Origin: Oegoconia quadripuncta
Lineage: Eukaryota; Arthropoda; Insecta; Lepidoptera; Autostichidae
DNA length: 64,000 nucleotides
Reading direction: 5' to 3'
NCBI GenBank assembly: GCA_949316235.1
Contig: OX438749.1
Span: forward strand, 10,372,914-10,436,913
Below are positions 55,276 through 64,000 of the stretch, one piece after another (the first letter of the stretch is position 1; every line of letters starts with the position of its first letter). The position numbers were made by a program, and so were the translations under genes. Below the pieces are notes generated by a model, which saw only the letters and a list, made by a program, of their open reading frames with translations, was not told the origin of the DNA and did not search any database.

Positions 55276-55494
55276 CTAGTCTGATGTAGCGAAGGATTTA
55301 TTCAGATTTTCCAACGGAGCTGTAATGAAGGTCGAAATTGCATCTCCCTTCTTCATTTTCTTTAATAAAGTCTGTGTTATCGCGTCGCACATTACGCTAG
55401 CGGCAATGACCGGCCGGCGTCTTGCTGACGCGGTGAAAGGAACGGAACCCTTGTGCGACCCTCGGCCTGCATCTGACATGTCATGTTCACTCAC
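55276..55494 (-). CDS. Unrecognised 72-codon frame, possible exon
   Basis: An ATG at 55494 opens 72 codons in a patch that is clearly less AT-rich than its surroundings. The peptide has a basic middle (SARRRPVIAASVMC) and an amphipathic stretch (TQTLLKKMKKGDAISTF). Just upstream, TTCATGTAG|TG could be a splice acceptor. I do not recognise a family and saw no partner exon. It could be a chance frame in GC-richer DNA. Confidence 0.22.
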   Translation of the reverse strand: MSEHDMSDAGRGSHKGSVPFTASARRRPVIAASVMCDAITQTLLKKMKKGDAISTFITAPLENLNKSFATSD

Positions 55495-55599
55495 TACATG
55501 AATTTACAGATTTTCCTTAGGTGTTTTGAAGCCGTAGTACGTATGTAATGTAACCATATATCCGAGGATTTATGCAATATCTTTGTTACTGGATTTTTA
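55495..55599. other. Spacer
   Basis: Short sequence between the unassigned frame and a SINE A copy. Nothing seen. Confidence 0.35.
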
Positions 55600-55772
55600 C
55601 CGGCTCTGATGCTCAATGTAAGTCAACATAAGGTTTACAAAACGGAGGCCGCAAGTTCGATTCCCAGCGGAGTACATGTTTAATACTGGGTTTGGTTGGT
55701 GGTTGGGCATTTTAAATGTCCTCCAGATACCACCATCTGCTGTTGTTGATAGCATTGTGTTCCGGCTCCCAA

Positions 55773-55781
55773 AGTGGGCTA
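55773..55781. repeat. Target-site duplication of the nested LINE
   Basis: AGTGGGCTA here is repeated exactly at 55935-55943, enclosing the LINE fragment. Confidence 0.75.
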
Positions 55782-55934
55782 CACCACAAACTATGGAACA
55801 TCTTCTATGCTGCCCTTCGTGCCCCAACACTTGTTCGCTACAGGACCTCTATGATGTCACAGACAATGCTGTACGTGTGGCCACATTCTGGTCCTCAAGA
55901 ATTTGATTTTTTTGCCATTGACTCGCTAAGAAGG
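55782..55934 (+). mobile_element. 5'-truncated LINE fragment inside a SINE
   Basis: 153 bp encoding the extreme C-terminus of a LINE ORF2. QTMEHLLCCPSC, TCSLQDLYDVTDNAV and ATFWSS carry the H-x3-C-P...C...DL zinc-knuckle-like motif at the end of R1/Jockey-group ORF2 proteins. It ends with GCCATTGACTCGCTAAGAAGG. The same 3' end is seen at 63328-63371. A 9-bp direct repeat flanks it, so it is an authentic retrotransposition event that hit an existing SINE. Confidence 0.78.
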
Positions 55935-56016
55935 AGTGGGCTAACGCTTCCACCTTAGGCCTCATCATCGCATTAGGTGTGGTTCACTGCAAGCCTAACC
56001 CTTTGTGAATAAAAAA

Positions 56017-56152
56017 TTTTGGTGCTTCACATAATGAAACTGATAAACCAACTCTTAAATTATGAATAAAAAAAAACAATCTAAATAAGGAAACTGAATA
56101 ACACTTAGACTTAATTTTAAATGTTATCGTAAAACTATACAATTAAATTCAG
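56017..56152. other. Possible intron end
   Basis: AT-rich, ending ACAATTAAATTCAG, a serviceable insect splice acceptor for the exon that follows. Confidence 0.3.
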
Positions 56153-56281
56153 CTGGTTGCTAGCTGTGATGTAAGCAACGTGAACGCACATTACACTGTG
56201 CAGGACATAGAGAGAGGCAACCGCTATTACACAGTCGTGGACCACAACGGTCCCCGCGTTATCCTGCTGACGTGCAGATAA
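56153..56281 (+). CDS. Candidate terminal coding exon of an unknown gene
   Basis: After a CAG acceptor at 56150-56152, 42 codons run to a double stop TAATGA (56279-56284). The peptide begins LVASCDVSNVNAHYTV and ends NGPRVILLTCR, with a composition like a small secreted or extracellular domain (cysteines near both ends, alternating hydrophobic residues). Only one acceptor phase keeps it open. The antisense strand is also stop-free, common over real coding DNA but not proof. I do not recognise the family. No upstream exon was identified, and the nearest AATAAA is near 56445. Confidence 0.3.
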   Translation: MVASCDVSNVNAHYTVQDIERGNRYYTVVDHNGPRVILLTCR

Positions 56282-56461
56282 TGAACAGTGTGACCACAAC
56301 TTTAGTGAATATACGAACACATTTAACATCTAATATTCCCAATTATAGTATGGTCGTTCAAAAAGTAATATATGCAGCTGCGTAAATACGCTACTACATA
56401 TAATTTGCGTTAATAACCCTGTTTACTTCACAGTTGCATTCGCTAATAAATCATAATAGAT
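56282..56461. other. Possible 3' untranslated region
   Basis: AT-rich, with GCTAATAAATCATAA near 56442 that could serve as a polyadenylation signal if the exon at 56153 is real. Confidence 0.25.
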
Positions 56462-56624
56462 CCTTGGACCAGTACCATTTAGTTCCATACTAAGGAACTA
56501 GGCTTGTATTTTTATTATGGACATCAAATTGTTGATACTTCGAGTATTCATCATACAAACATAGCTTCGAACCAGCGACCTTTTTGTATAGCAGTCAGCG
56601 TTTCTAACCATTAACTGCAGGTAG
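56462..56624 (-). mobile_element. SINE B copy, decayed
   Basis: On the minus strand: head with A-box remnant and a damaged B box (GGTCGCTGGTTCGAAGC), then ACAAGCCTAGTTCCTTAGTA and TGGAACTAAATGGTACTGG. The central body is shortened. Confidence 0.7.
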
Positions 56625-56769
56625 ATAAACCGTAAAAGCAACTCAAATGCTGAAATGTGATATTTGGCTGAAATTGACTAATCAAGGATTTACAGGAAAC
56701 ATTTAAGTAGATGTGTATTGAAATTGTCTAACATTATTTCAATATTGCCTTTTCATCGTCGGACCAACA

Positions 56770-56905
56770 GATACGGGTAGAGTTTCCACCCACCACTAAC
56801 CCATTTGCTTCTTCTTTCACATGCCGGACTGTCAAAGTACACTCTTGGGATCTTCAAGTCTAGTGTAAATAGGCATTTATTGAGATAGCACATTCCATAT
56901 TTATT
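56770..56905 (+). pseudogene. LINE ORF2 C-terminal remnant
   Basis: CTTGGGATCTTCAAGTCTAG encodes LGIFKSSVNRHLLR followed by a stop, the same peptide as LGIFKSRVNRHLLR at about 61207. The preceding RTVK resembles the RTAKAWNSLP motif. It is a very short, decayed copy of the family at 61144. Confidence 0.65.
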
Positions 56906-56993
56906 AAAGAATTTACGATATGGTAGAAGTGGAATGTTATCTTCGTATTAATTAGCTCTTAGACCTTAATTAATTTATAAGTCTTCAAGATGA

Positions 56994-57025
56994 AAACAAC
57001 TCTATATTTTTATATAGAGTTGTTT
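56994..57025. repeat. Perfect hairpin, 14-bp arms
   Basis: AAACAACTCTATAT, loop TTTT, and its exact reverse complement at 57012-57025. Confidence 0.88.
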
Positions 57026-60000
57026 ATGATACAATCATCGTAGCACTTCCTTTTTTTTATTTATCTATGACTGAAGTGATTTACATTAACTTTTGTTTTG
57101 GAATGTGTTATAAGATTTTCTGTTTCCCAATTATATTTTTTTCTCTAGCACCTAATCTTATTTACTTACGTGACATTTTTAGGGAAATTCTACGAAAGTT
57201 GCGTAAATGTTGTGCTACGAATAAGTAAGAGTCAGATTTTCGGAAGCTGCCTCAATGCATGCAACTTGGCTTAGGGGTAGCTATAAAAACCCAGTAAAAG
57301 GGACCTTTCTCTGTGTCAACTAATAAAACCGGGAGCTTCGCTTTGCAGAACATTTGGCTTTTAGACAAAAATTCCACACTCACACACGAACGTAGAACGC
57401 CTTTCAACATAGAACTTTAACTGGAGACAATCCACAATTTTGGAATGTGGTCAAATAATTTTTTTTTTTATGTTTCACGATTATCATAATTGTTTAATAG
57501 ATTTTTATTCGTAATAGTAGTTAATTAAAAATAACTATTCACGAAATAGCGACATTTAATTAGGCAGCAAGAGTTACGGGGTTTTTGCAGTGGCCCATAA
57601 ATTCGGAGGGGAAGACAAAAAATCGGTAGGCACCAGTGCCGGACCGGCTTGTTTGTCGCACTCCTATTGATTTATTTTGGCGATAAATCTAACACAGGAT
57701 TAATCAGGCTAACTTTTGTCAGCCTAAGCAATATGTCGATTGTATTGCGGTGCCTATAAATTTTATGTACGATGAAAAATTACCTTGCCGAATAGGGGAC
57801 ATATTTTTACCTCGTCGGATATTCATATTCGTTATATTTGTATTTCAACTTGTAGGCATCTATGATAAAGTAACGGTGGTGAATTTTTGAAGGACTCGCT
57901 GTGATATTTGCTTTAAACTTCACCGCGTTAGTTTGGTTGACTTCCTTATTTGTGTTTAGCTTATTTTATGTCAAAGGTTCAGAGAATCTCAATTTCCTGA
58001 GTTCGTTTTGAGTAATATTTCTACGATAAATTTGTTTTTGTGGAAATTGAAGTATTTCAAGTGCTTCCGTACTACCTTGCGTAAGTAATAAACTCTGAGG
58101 GAAAGCAATCATAAAATTCTGGGCAAGTGAAATAAACATTCAAAATACGGAATAAAATACTGCTAAAGTAGAGTTCCGATCGGTCGGATGGGCCGTTCCT
58201 CGTTCGATAGGGTCTAAGTTTGGCAACCCATCTTTTTAACTGCCTTGCCGTCAATTATCATTAGAATCTGGGGACGAGGCACACGAAACGGGACCGTAAC
58301 TCAATATTAGTGCCTATAAAGGTGAGTGATAACCGCATATCCGCTTCGGGCCCTTCTTTATAGTCAGATTCTACGATATAAAGGGAAATAACTTATAATT
58401 TTACTTCGTGCCTATGAATACGACCTGATTATTATTGTTATTTGTATGGCTTTTATTTGCGCTTTCACCGAACTATAGTAGGTGTTTTTATGATACGTGA
58501 ACTGTTCGAAGACAAGGATGGAATTCCTGGGCGTGTTCGGCCGGGTCGCCAATTACAATGCAGTCCGCCGTGTGAACAGACTCGGTGGCCGGAATTCAGT
58601 ATGTGTAGACTGTGCCCCTAACACGAATGACAAATTTAGGTGCATCCTAGAACACTTCTATGTTGTTGCCAACAAATATAAATAATGGATACTTGCTTGC
58701 AAATTTTGTGAAAATGATAGTATACAAGGGCTGTCGTTTGAAGCTGGACATAAATAGGTAATAAGCATAGACTTCTATATTACTGCGTATGGACCGAGTC
58801 ATTCAAACAATCAAAATGTCACCACTTCATAGGAACACCAATGACTTCATTGGAAAACATGCGAGTATCTTTTAAGTGTAACAAACATAATATTGTAATT
58901 TTTTCTTGCACCTTTATGTGACCGATTCATATATAGGTTGTGAGCACAGACTAAAAGAAATTTTGATTTTGCGCGGTAGTTTTGGCCATTTATTCTCAAC
59001 AGTCCTATTAGTTCTCGAGGATTCTACGAGATGGCGCTGTTTTATCCACTAAGAAAACCACAAAAAAAAATATTTTCTAAAACTATAACTGATTACAGAA
59101 CAATTCAAAATTTTGATAGAAATGACAACAACATTGTAGGAAAAAATAAAAGATATATAGTAAAAGAACGACAACACGTAGTAACTCCTGTTTACTACAG
59201 CTGGTAGGCCTGGCACGTCGCCGGAGCCGGGCTCCTAAACCGATTATACCTACCCGCAGTGAAAATACAGTTTCAAACACGAATTACAGCTGCAGATTGT
59301 CGCCAAATCTAATTTCAAACAGCATCCAAGATATTGGAAGATAATTACAACCATTTATTACGTCGAAATTACCCAAGCAATAAAGATCCACGAGGTGTAA
59401 TCATATTTTTAAATTGAGCCTGGAGAGTGGCATGAATTTTTAAATTTTAAATCTCATGAAAATTTTCAGCTCAGTTCAGTCACTAATTGACTTTTAACTT
59501 GGGAGTATGAAACGAATATTTTAATCCTCTCTTTTGACATTGAAATGATTCTCTATTTAATATTTACGTTTTACTTGTCTGCCAGCCCTAGAGCGGTGAA
59601 TAGAATAGAACTAATCATCTTTTGAAAATCAATATAAGAGTCGTATCATGGAAAAGGCGTACGGTCTACAGTGGACGTATGTATTATTATTAGTCCAGTA
59701 AGGATACACTTTTAACTTCTTATAATTTTAAAGGCCGTGATTTTTTGCACATGGATAGAGTGCCTGTCAGATATAGAATAAAAATATTCCCTAACAAATC
59801 GGTAGCTTGCTTTAATTTATATTACTAATAAAACACAGACTATTATATTAAAATTAATGAAATTACTACTGTGAATTTCACATACATTTACACTTAGAAA
59901 AACTGAGGAACTCACTGAGGGCAAACTATTTTTAACTTAATAAACTAACTCAATAAACTACTTAGAATATATCGAGGTGTCATTGATTAATTTTTAGAAT

Positions 60001-60879
60001 ATAGTTTTAGGAGATCTTAGTCTTTTCTACAACGCAATGAAGTTCACGGTGGTAAATTAAATTAATATTGCAGGTTTTATAACTAAATACCGACACTATA
60101 CTTAAAGCAAGCTGGAGAATGATTAGAAATAACTTTTATTCTGTTACTGATGGGTACTCTATCCTTTTACGAAAAATCAGGAATTTTAAGATTATAGGAA
60201 GTTACACCACAAAAATTACGTATTTTTACTGGACTGGATTTAGAAAATAATACTTTATTACTACGATCAAATCAACCACCACGCACGTAATGTAGCTTAG
60301 TCCTATAAACGTCCAGCAATGCACTGGTATAGGCTGACGCTAATATTATGATTTGTTTTATATTAAAATTAGATTCACTTGTATATGTTGTCTGTAATAC
60401 AATTCAAAAAAATCGATTTTTACTTAATTTTAGAGGACATATCGATTTGAACCTTTGCTAATTTGGTACCATCGAGGTGAACTGATGATGGAGCCAGGAG
60501 GTGAATAGTAGACATTTCTAAAGGCGGTATACTGGTAAGTATGCCGCTCAATTTTGGGCTAATTTGGTTTGTTTTGCGAATTCAATACATTAAATTTAGT
60601 GACGAGAGCTTGATGATGGAGGTGGAAAATGGAACCCTTCGACGACAACTAGTAAACTCCTCGAGTTTGGACTCATTTGACTAATTTAAATTAGTCTGAC
60701 GATGAATCTGGAAGGTGGTTGAAGCTTTTTTTTTTAAAGCACTATTTTTACATCTCGTTCAAATAGCGTAATAATTTTACTATCAAGAGTGAGCTTATTA
60801 TGCCACCACGCTACAATGGGTATCGAATAACAGCATTACCGTGAACTGTATTGTCTGTAATTGCATTGTGTTTAATTCC
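57026..60879. other. 3.8 kb without recognised genes
   Basis: Two patches are less AT-rich and rich in homeodomain-type cores (TTAATTA, CCATAAA, GGATTAATC): about 57540-57770 and about 58180-58420. AAAGGTGAGT near 58318 is a perfect splice donor but has no open frame before it. Both could be regulatory or conserved non-coding DNA. The rest is AT-rich. Confidence 0.35.
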
Positions 60880-60991
60880 ATTAATGTTTGCGCGCGACCG
60901 TCGAAGCGTGCGGTACTCGCAGCGAGACGCAGCAGCGCAGCAGATCCGATTAACTCCCGCACTGAGATGTGGCGCGAAATAGTGCTAAATA
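60880..60991 (-). promoter_or_regulatory. Possible core promoter on the minus strand
   Basis: An isolated GC-rich island (60890-60975) contains the arthropod initiator TCAGT (A at 60963). A TATA-like TATTTAG lies 22-28 bases upstream (60985-60991). Transcription would run leftward through GCTGC-rich sequence. No downstream coding frame is convincing. Confidence 0.2.
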
Positions 60992-61143
60992 GGACCCCTC
61001 CATAAATACCATGGCGTGTGGTTCGTGCCAAAAGAAATTAATAAATTAATCTTTCATTTTCCGTAGGTAGTGCATTAAAGTAAGAGATCCATCGTGATAA
61101 CCTTAACCATTGATGGACAGGAGTGACTTAATTTGAAAAATTA
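60992..61143. other. No feature recognised
   Basis: AT-rich spacer. Confidence 0.35.
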
Positions 61144-61345
61144 AATAGAATCTTCATTCATAATGCGAACAGCCAAGGCATGGAACTCCCTTCCGGCGTC
61201 AGTCTTTCCTGAAACCTTGGGATCTTCAAGAGCCGGGTGAATAGGCATCTACTGAGATCGCGTGCTGAAGCACATGAAGATGCATCTTCGGCCACATCGT
61301 CACTTCCCATCAGGTGAAATAAATCTCTAACCACCCCTTTTTTGG
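61144..61345 (+). pseudogene. LINE ORF2 C-terminus and 3' end
   Basis: RTAKAWNSLPASVFPE (about 61150-61200), then after a one-base shift LGIFKSRVNRHLLRS, are the conserved closing motifs of CR1/Jockey-group ORF2. The 3' end CGGCCACATCGTCACTTCCC then ATCAGGTG (61289-61316) matches the 3' block of SINE A at about 24 of 28 positions. This makes the family a candidate partner for that SINE. The frameshift makes this copy inactive. Confidence 0.75.
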
Positions 61346-61639
61346 GATAAATGTCGCTACGTTATGTTTACAAGTTATGTTGGAATTGTGACCGTAAAGG
61401 TATTTGGAGAACAAGACGAATCTAACGATACCTTGCAGTTCAGGATCGGTAACACAGAAATCTAAATATTCCTTAAGTTAATCGGATAACAAATTTTAAT
61501 ATATTATTATCAATTGTTTGACTATCCTTCTTCAATTTAAGTAATGACTACGTCTTTGTGCTTTCCGCCATCGATTTAATCTCTTGGTAAGAAACGTTTT
61601 AAAAATTTAATTACTTATGCGCATTTATCTGACTACTCT
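61346..61639. other. No feature recognised
   Basis: AT-rich spacer. Confidence 0.35.
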
Positions 61640-61830
61640 GAAACGGTGAATGAAAACTTCGTGAGAAAACCTGCATGCCTGAGAAATAAAAATTCAAAGG
61701 CATGCGAAGTCCCTAGCCCCCATTGCATTGGGTCAGCGTGGTGGACTATGGCCCAAGGAATATGGGATATATACGAAGGAAGGCTTATATCCCTGCAGTG
61801 GGATGTTTACAGGCTGATGATGAAGAAACG
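61640..61830 (+). repeat. RTE-tailed lepidopteran interspersed repeat
   Basis: GAAAACCTGCATGCCTGAGA, TCAAAGGCATGCGAAGTC, GTCAGCGTGGTGGACTATGG, CTGCAGTGGGATGTTTACAG and GGCTGATGATGAAG are, in order, the landmarks of a common lepidopteran repeat with an RTE-type 3' end (recalled). The open frame across it (61646-61903) is incidental. Confidence 0.6.
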
Positions 61831-62310
61831 ACATGCACCTTTTCTTTCACTTGGTCAAGTAATTGCGCCTAGGTCTTCCCCATCCTCTCAACTCTATAAT
61901 TAGGAATGATTATTATTTTGGGAGAGGTGAAATTTATATTAGTAAATATGTCCATATTATAGTTGTTCGTTAATCGATGATGCCGGATTAATACTGAATC
62001 GACATGCGAGGCATCCGTTGAGCAAATTAATGATAAGTACTTTGTAGTAGGTATAGGTATACTGAATAAATAGATGTTATTAATGATGATCGGTACTTCA
62101 TATAATGCAGGACGATTAATGGAACCATTGTTGGATATTGGCAGTATGAACTCCTTTACCGCGAGCTCGGTATCTTTTCCACCCCTCCCTGTTTGATAGA
62201 ATCCGTATTACTGATGACTTCTCGTTAGGTACCTAGAGAATCAGCTTTTTTTATTAAGAATGCAAACAGATTATCATAATTATATTAAATTTAAATAAAT
62301 TAATTACAAA
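61831..62310. other. No feature recognised
   Basis: AT-rich. No gene signal. Confidence 0.35.
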
Positions 62311-62450
62311 ATATATTTTTGACACTTACACCAATCATCTAGTCCCCAAACTAAACAAAACTTATGCCGTGGATCACGTATAAACATAGATAAAAATTTA
62401 TAGACACATCCATGACTCGGGAATAAATGTTCGTATTCATCACATCAATA
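62311..62450 (-). mobile_element. SINE B-like body without head
   Basis: TTTTTGACACTTACACCAAT, CATCTAGTCCCCAAACTAA and CCATGACTCGGGAATAAATG then TTCGTATTCATCA follow the body order of the family. The tRNA-like head is missing. Confidence 0.55.
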
Positions 62451-63183
62451 TTTACGATACGACATTTTATTTATTTATTTAAACACGTGTCCAGTTAATC
62501 ATAAAAAAACTAACCTTAAATTCTTATCTACAATTTTCACAAGCAAAGAATTCCTAATTAGTCAGCTTATTTCTAACTTGTTTTTTTTTTCGTCCTATGC
62601 TTGCGACAACATTTGCAAGATACACACAAAATATATTTCTACATAGATTAATATGTAATAACTTACGTGATTTTATTGGAAAATGTTATTGTTAAAGGAA
62701 AGGCGTTGGAGTGTGCTAATGTTACCAAATCGTACAATAACATTATACTTTTATATTAAATGGTAATTTTTTTATTTCGATGGAGAGATCGGAGGACCTA
62801 TTTGTGAAACGTTAGTCCGCTCTGATTTTCTAAACACTGTCAAAAAAAACAGTAACAATAATGCTCTTAATTTTAAGACGCTCAACGAAGACGTAGAAAA
62901 GTATTTTAATTTTAAAAACCAGTAGAAAGCACTCGAGTGATTCAAGAAACGCTCCCCAGAGATGTTAAGCTTTTGACGCGAATATAATATATACGTTTTG
63001 CTCCAGTACTGTAAGCTATTTCACGAGATCAACAGCTTTAAGAAACTTGCGGCTTTTATATAATGTATCTGCACTTAACTTAAAAATAATTTACACTCCC
63101 CTACTTGTCCAATTAACACCGAAGCAATACTATAAATCTGAAAATTCAGAAGTTTATGTTATGGGCATTTTTTTTTGAATTGA
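62451..63183. other. No feature recognised
   Basis: AT-rich. No gene signal. Confidence 0.35.
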
Positions 63184-63275
63184 AGTTCTTGAGTGGACAC
63201 CCAAGCGCTGCACGTCCATTCACATGGTGTCCGAAAGTCGCGGGAAATCGTTGGATAAAGGCCGCAGTAAAGGTT
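63184..63275 (+). pseudogene. Short RTE-type LINE remnant
   Basis: EVLEWTPK at the start and, in another frame, VAGNRWIKAA near 63235-63266 are the spaced motifs (VLEW.P...AG.RW..AA) of the RTE ORF C-terminus, also seen at 24400-24520. A deletion removes the segment between them. Confidence 0.6.
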
Positions 63276-63327
63276 TGATGGGTAGGAAAAAAACATCGGT
63301 TTTTATCTCGGTAAAATAAATTTGGTC

Positions 63328-63371
63328 CCCAAGAATTTCATTTTTGGCCATCGACTTGCTAAGAAGAAGAT
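63328..63371 (+). mobile_element. Extremely short LINE 3' end
   Basis: TGGTCCCCAAGAATTTCATT then GGCCATCGACTTGCTAAGAA match the 3' terminus of the LINE nested at 55782-55934, so they define that family's 3' end. Such a 44-bp piece reflects extreme 5' truncation. Confidence 0.65.
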
Positions 63372-64000
63372 CCCGGTAAAATAAATTCATTGATGCGTTT
63401 CCAATTTGACATTAATTTTGAAATGCTGGAAGTTTTTGAACATTAAACTCTTCCTGCAAGTTGGTTTATGGCATACTTAAAATTGTATTATTGTTTAATA
63501 GTAAATATTCGTAATTAAATACAGAGTAGCCTAATTTAGCATGTTGAAAAACTTTACGTAACGGGCGTTATTTTTAAATTTGAAACATCATTGCATACGT
63601 ACTAGCAAAATAAATAATTGGAATTTGAAAGAAATCTACGCGGAAGAAAACCAGTTTTTTACAATTAAAACAATGTAGTGTAGTAAAATGTAGAACTTAA
63701 AACTATTTAATACACGACTGACTATCATATCAATTGCTAAATCGGTTTATTTATTTACCTATGCTATTTAATGTTGCTATTTTCTGCAAAAGACATCTGA
63801 ATTGTGCACAGTCGGCTTTGTGTTGCTGCAGGACGGAAATTGTCCGGAAGTTGAATGGCGAACAATGATATTGCTCCAGCATTGCACCTTGACTGTAATG
63901 TCACAGTCGAAATGAACCCTTTGACTTGGTCAAGGCATATCGTACCTACTTGAAACAGAAATTAGTGTGTCGAGAAGTTAAAGTTCTAAATTTGATATTT
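63372..64000. other. No feature recognised
   Basis: AT-rich. No gene signal up to the window edge. Confidence 0.35.

Larger units (their letters stand above)
55600..56016 (+). mobile_element. SINE A carrying a nested LINE fragment
   Basis: Diverged head (GATGCTCAATGTAAGTCAAC, B box GTTCGATTCCC) and body up to GCATTGTGTTCCGG, interrupted by the insertion at 55782-55934. It resumes with ACGCTTCCACCTTAGGCCTC, ATTAGGTGTGGTT and a TTGTGAAT plus A6 tail. It was itself deleted between TTCCGG and the insertion site. Confidence 0.82.

Noticed and set aside
55276..55494. MoaC-like molybdenum cofactor domain
   Set aside because: KKGDAI and a preceding Arg recall MoaC, but the spacing is wrong and the essential later motif (the LCHP region) is absent.
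58318..58327. Perfect splice donor AAAGGTGAGT
   Set aside because: All three upstream frames carry nearby stops, so no coding exon can end there. A non-coding exon cannot be judged by eye.
1..64000. CRISPR arrays, bacterial operons, integrated viral genes, LTR retrotransposons
   Set aside because: No evenly spaced direct repeats, no operon-like gene packing, and no recognisable viral, integrase or LTR structure was found. The sequence is plainly eukaryotic.

Overview
The window looks like repeat-rich, gene-poor intergenic or intronic DNA from an insect, most probably a moth or butterfly (Lepidoptera). The grounds are: strongly AT-rich sequence with no prokaryotic gene packing; two families of tRNA-derived SINEs in many copies; fragments of CR1/Jockey-group and RTE LINEs of the kind that litter lepidopteran genomes; and short repeats resembling well-known lepidopteran interspersed repeats (recalled from memory, not searched). 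I see no complete, certain host gene and no functional tRNA or rRNA gene.

The centrepiece is one nearly intact non-LTR retrotransposon on the minus strand (about 30023-34879). Its ORF1 encodes a PHD-type zinc finger, a coiled coil and a decayed SGNH/esterase-like domain. Its ORF2 encodes an AP-type endonuclease and a YADD reverse transcriptase. It ends in an (ATTTC)5 tail and is flanked by a candidate 9-bp target-site duplication (GAATCGTTT). Three features are unusual: ORF2 has no AUG before its endonuclease domain and overlaps ORF1 in the +1 frame next to a T7 run; a tRNA-like module with A and B boxes lies inside the proposed 5' end; and the esterase-like domain has lost its GDS serine.

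Around it lie about a dozen copies of a tRNA-derived SINE ('SINE A', about 330 bp full length: 1178, 1434, 2750, 9517, 10230, 11348, 18841, 26976, 35899, 41780, 43391, 55600, plus decayed pieces) and about seven of a second tRNA-derived SINE ('SINE B': 15189, 19895, 38392, 42940, 53725, 56462, 62311). There are also dead LINE 3' ends of several families: CR1/Jockey group at 25625, 38961, 41440, 44575, 56770 and 61144; RTE at 9878, 10590, 23870, 49405 and 63184; a further LINE family at 55782 and 63328. A decayed DNA transposon with pogo-like transposase remains lies at 14272-15052. Several short-loop perfect inverted repeats (arms 14 to 38 bp) are scattered through the window.

Two places look like possible host exons: a membrane-anchor first exon at 20362-20518 (+) and a terminal exon at 56153-56281 (+). 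Both are tentative. The remaining unannotated stretches are listed as such. Functionally, this window is best read as a record of retrotransposition, with one recent LINE insertion, SINEs that appear to share a 3' end with a LINE, and nested insertions, rather than as a set of cooperating genes.
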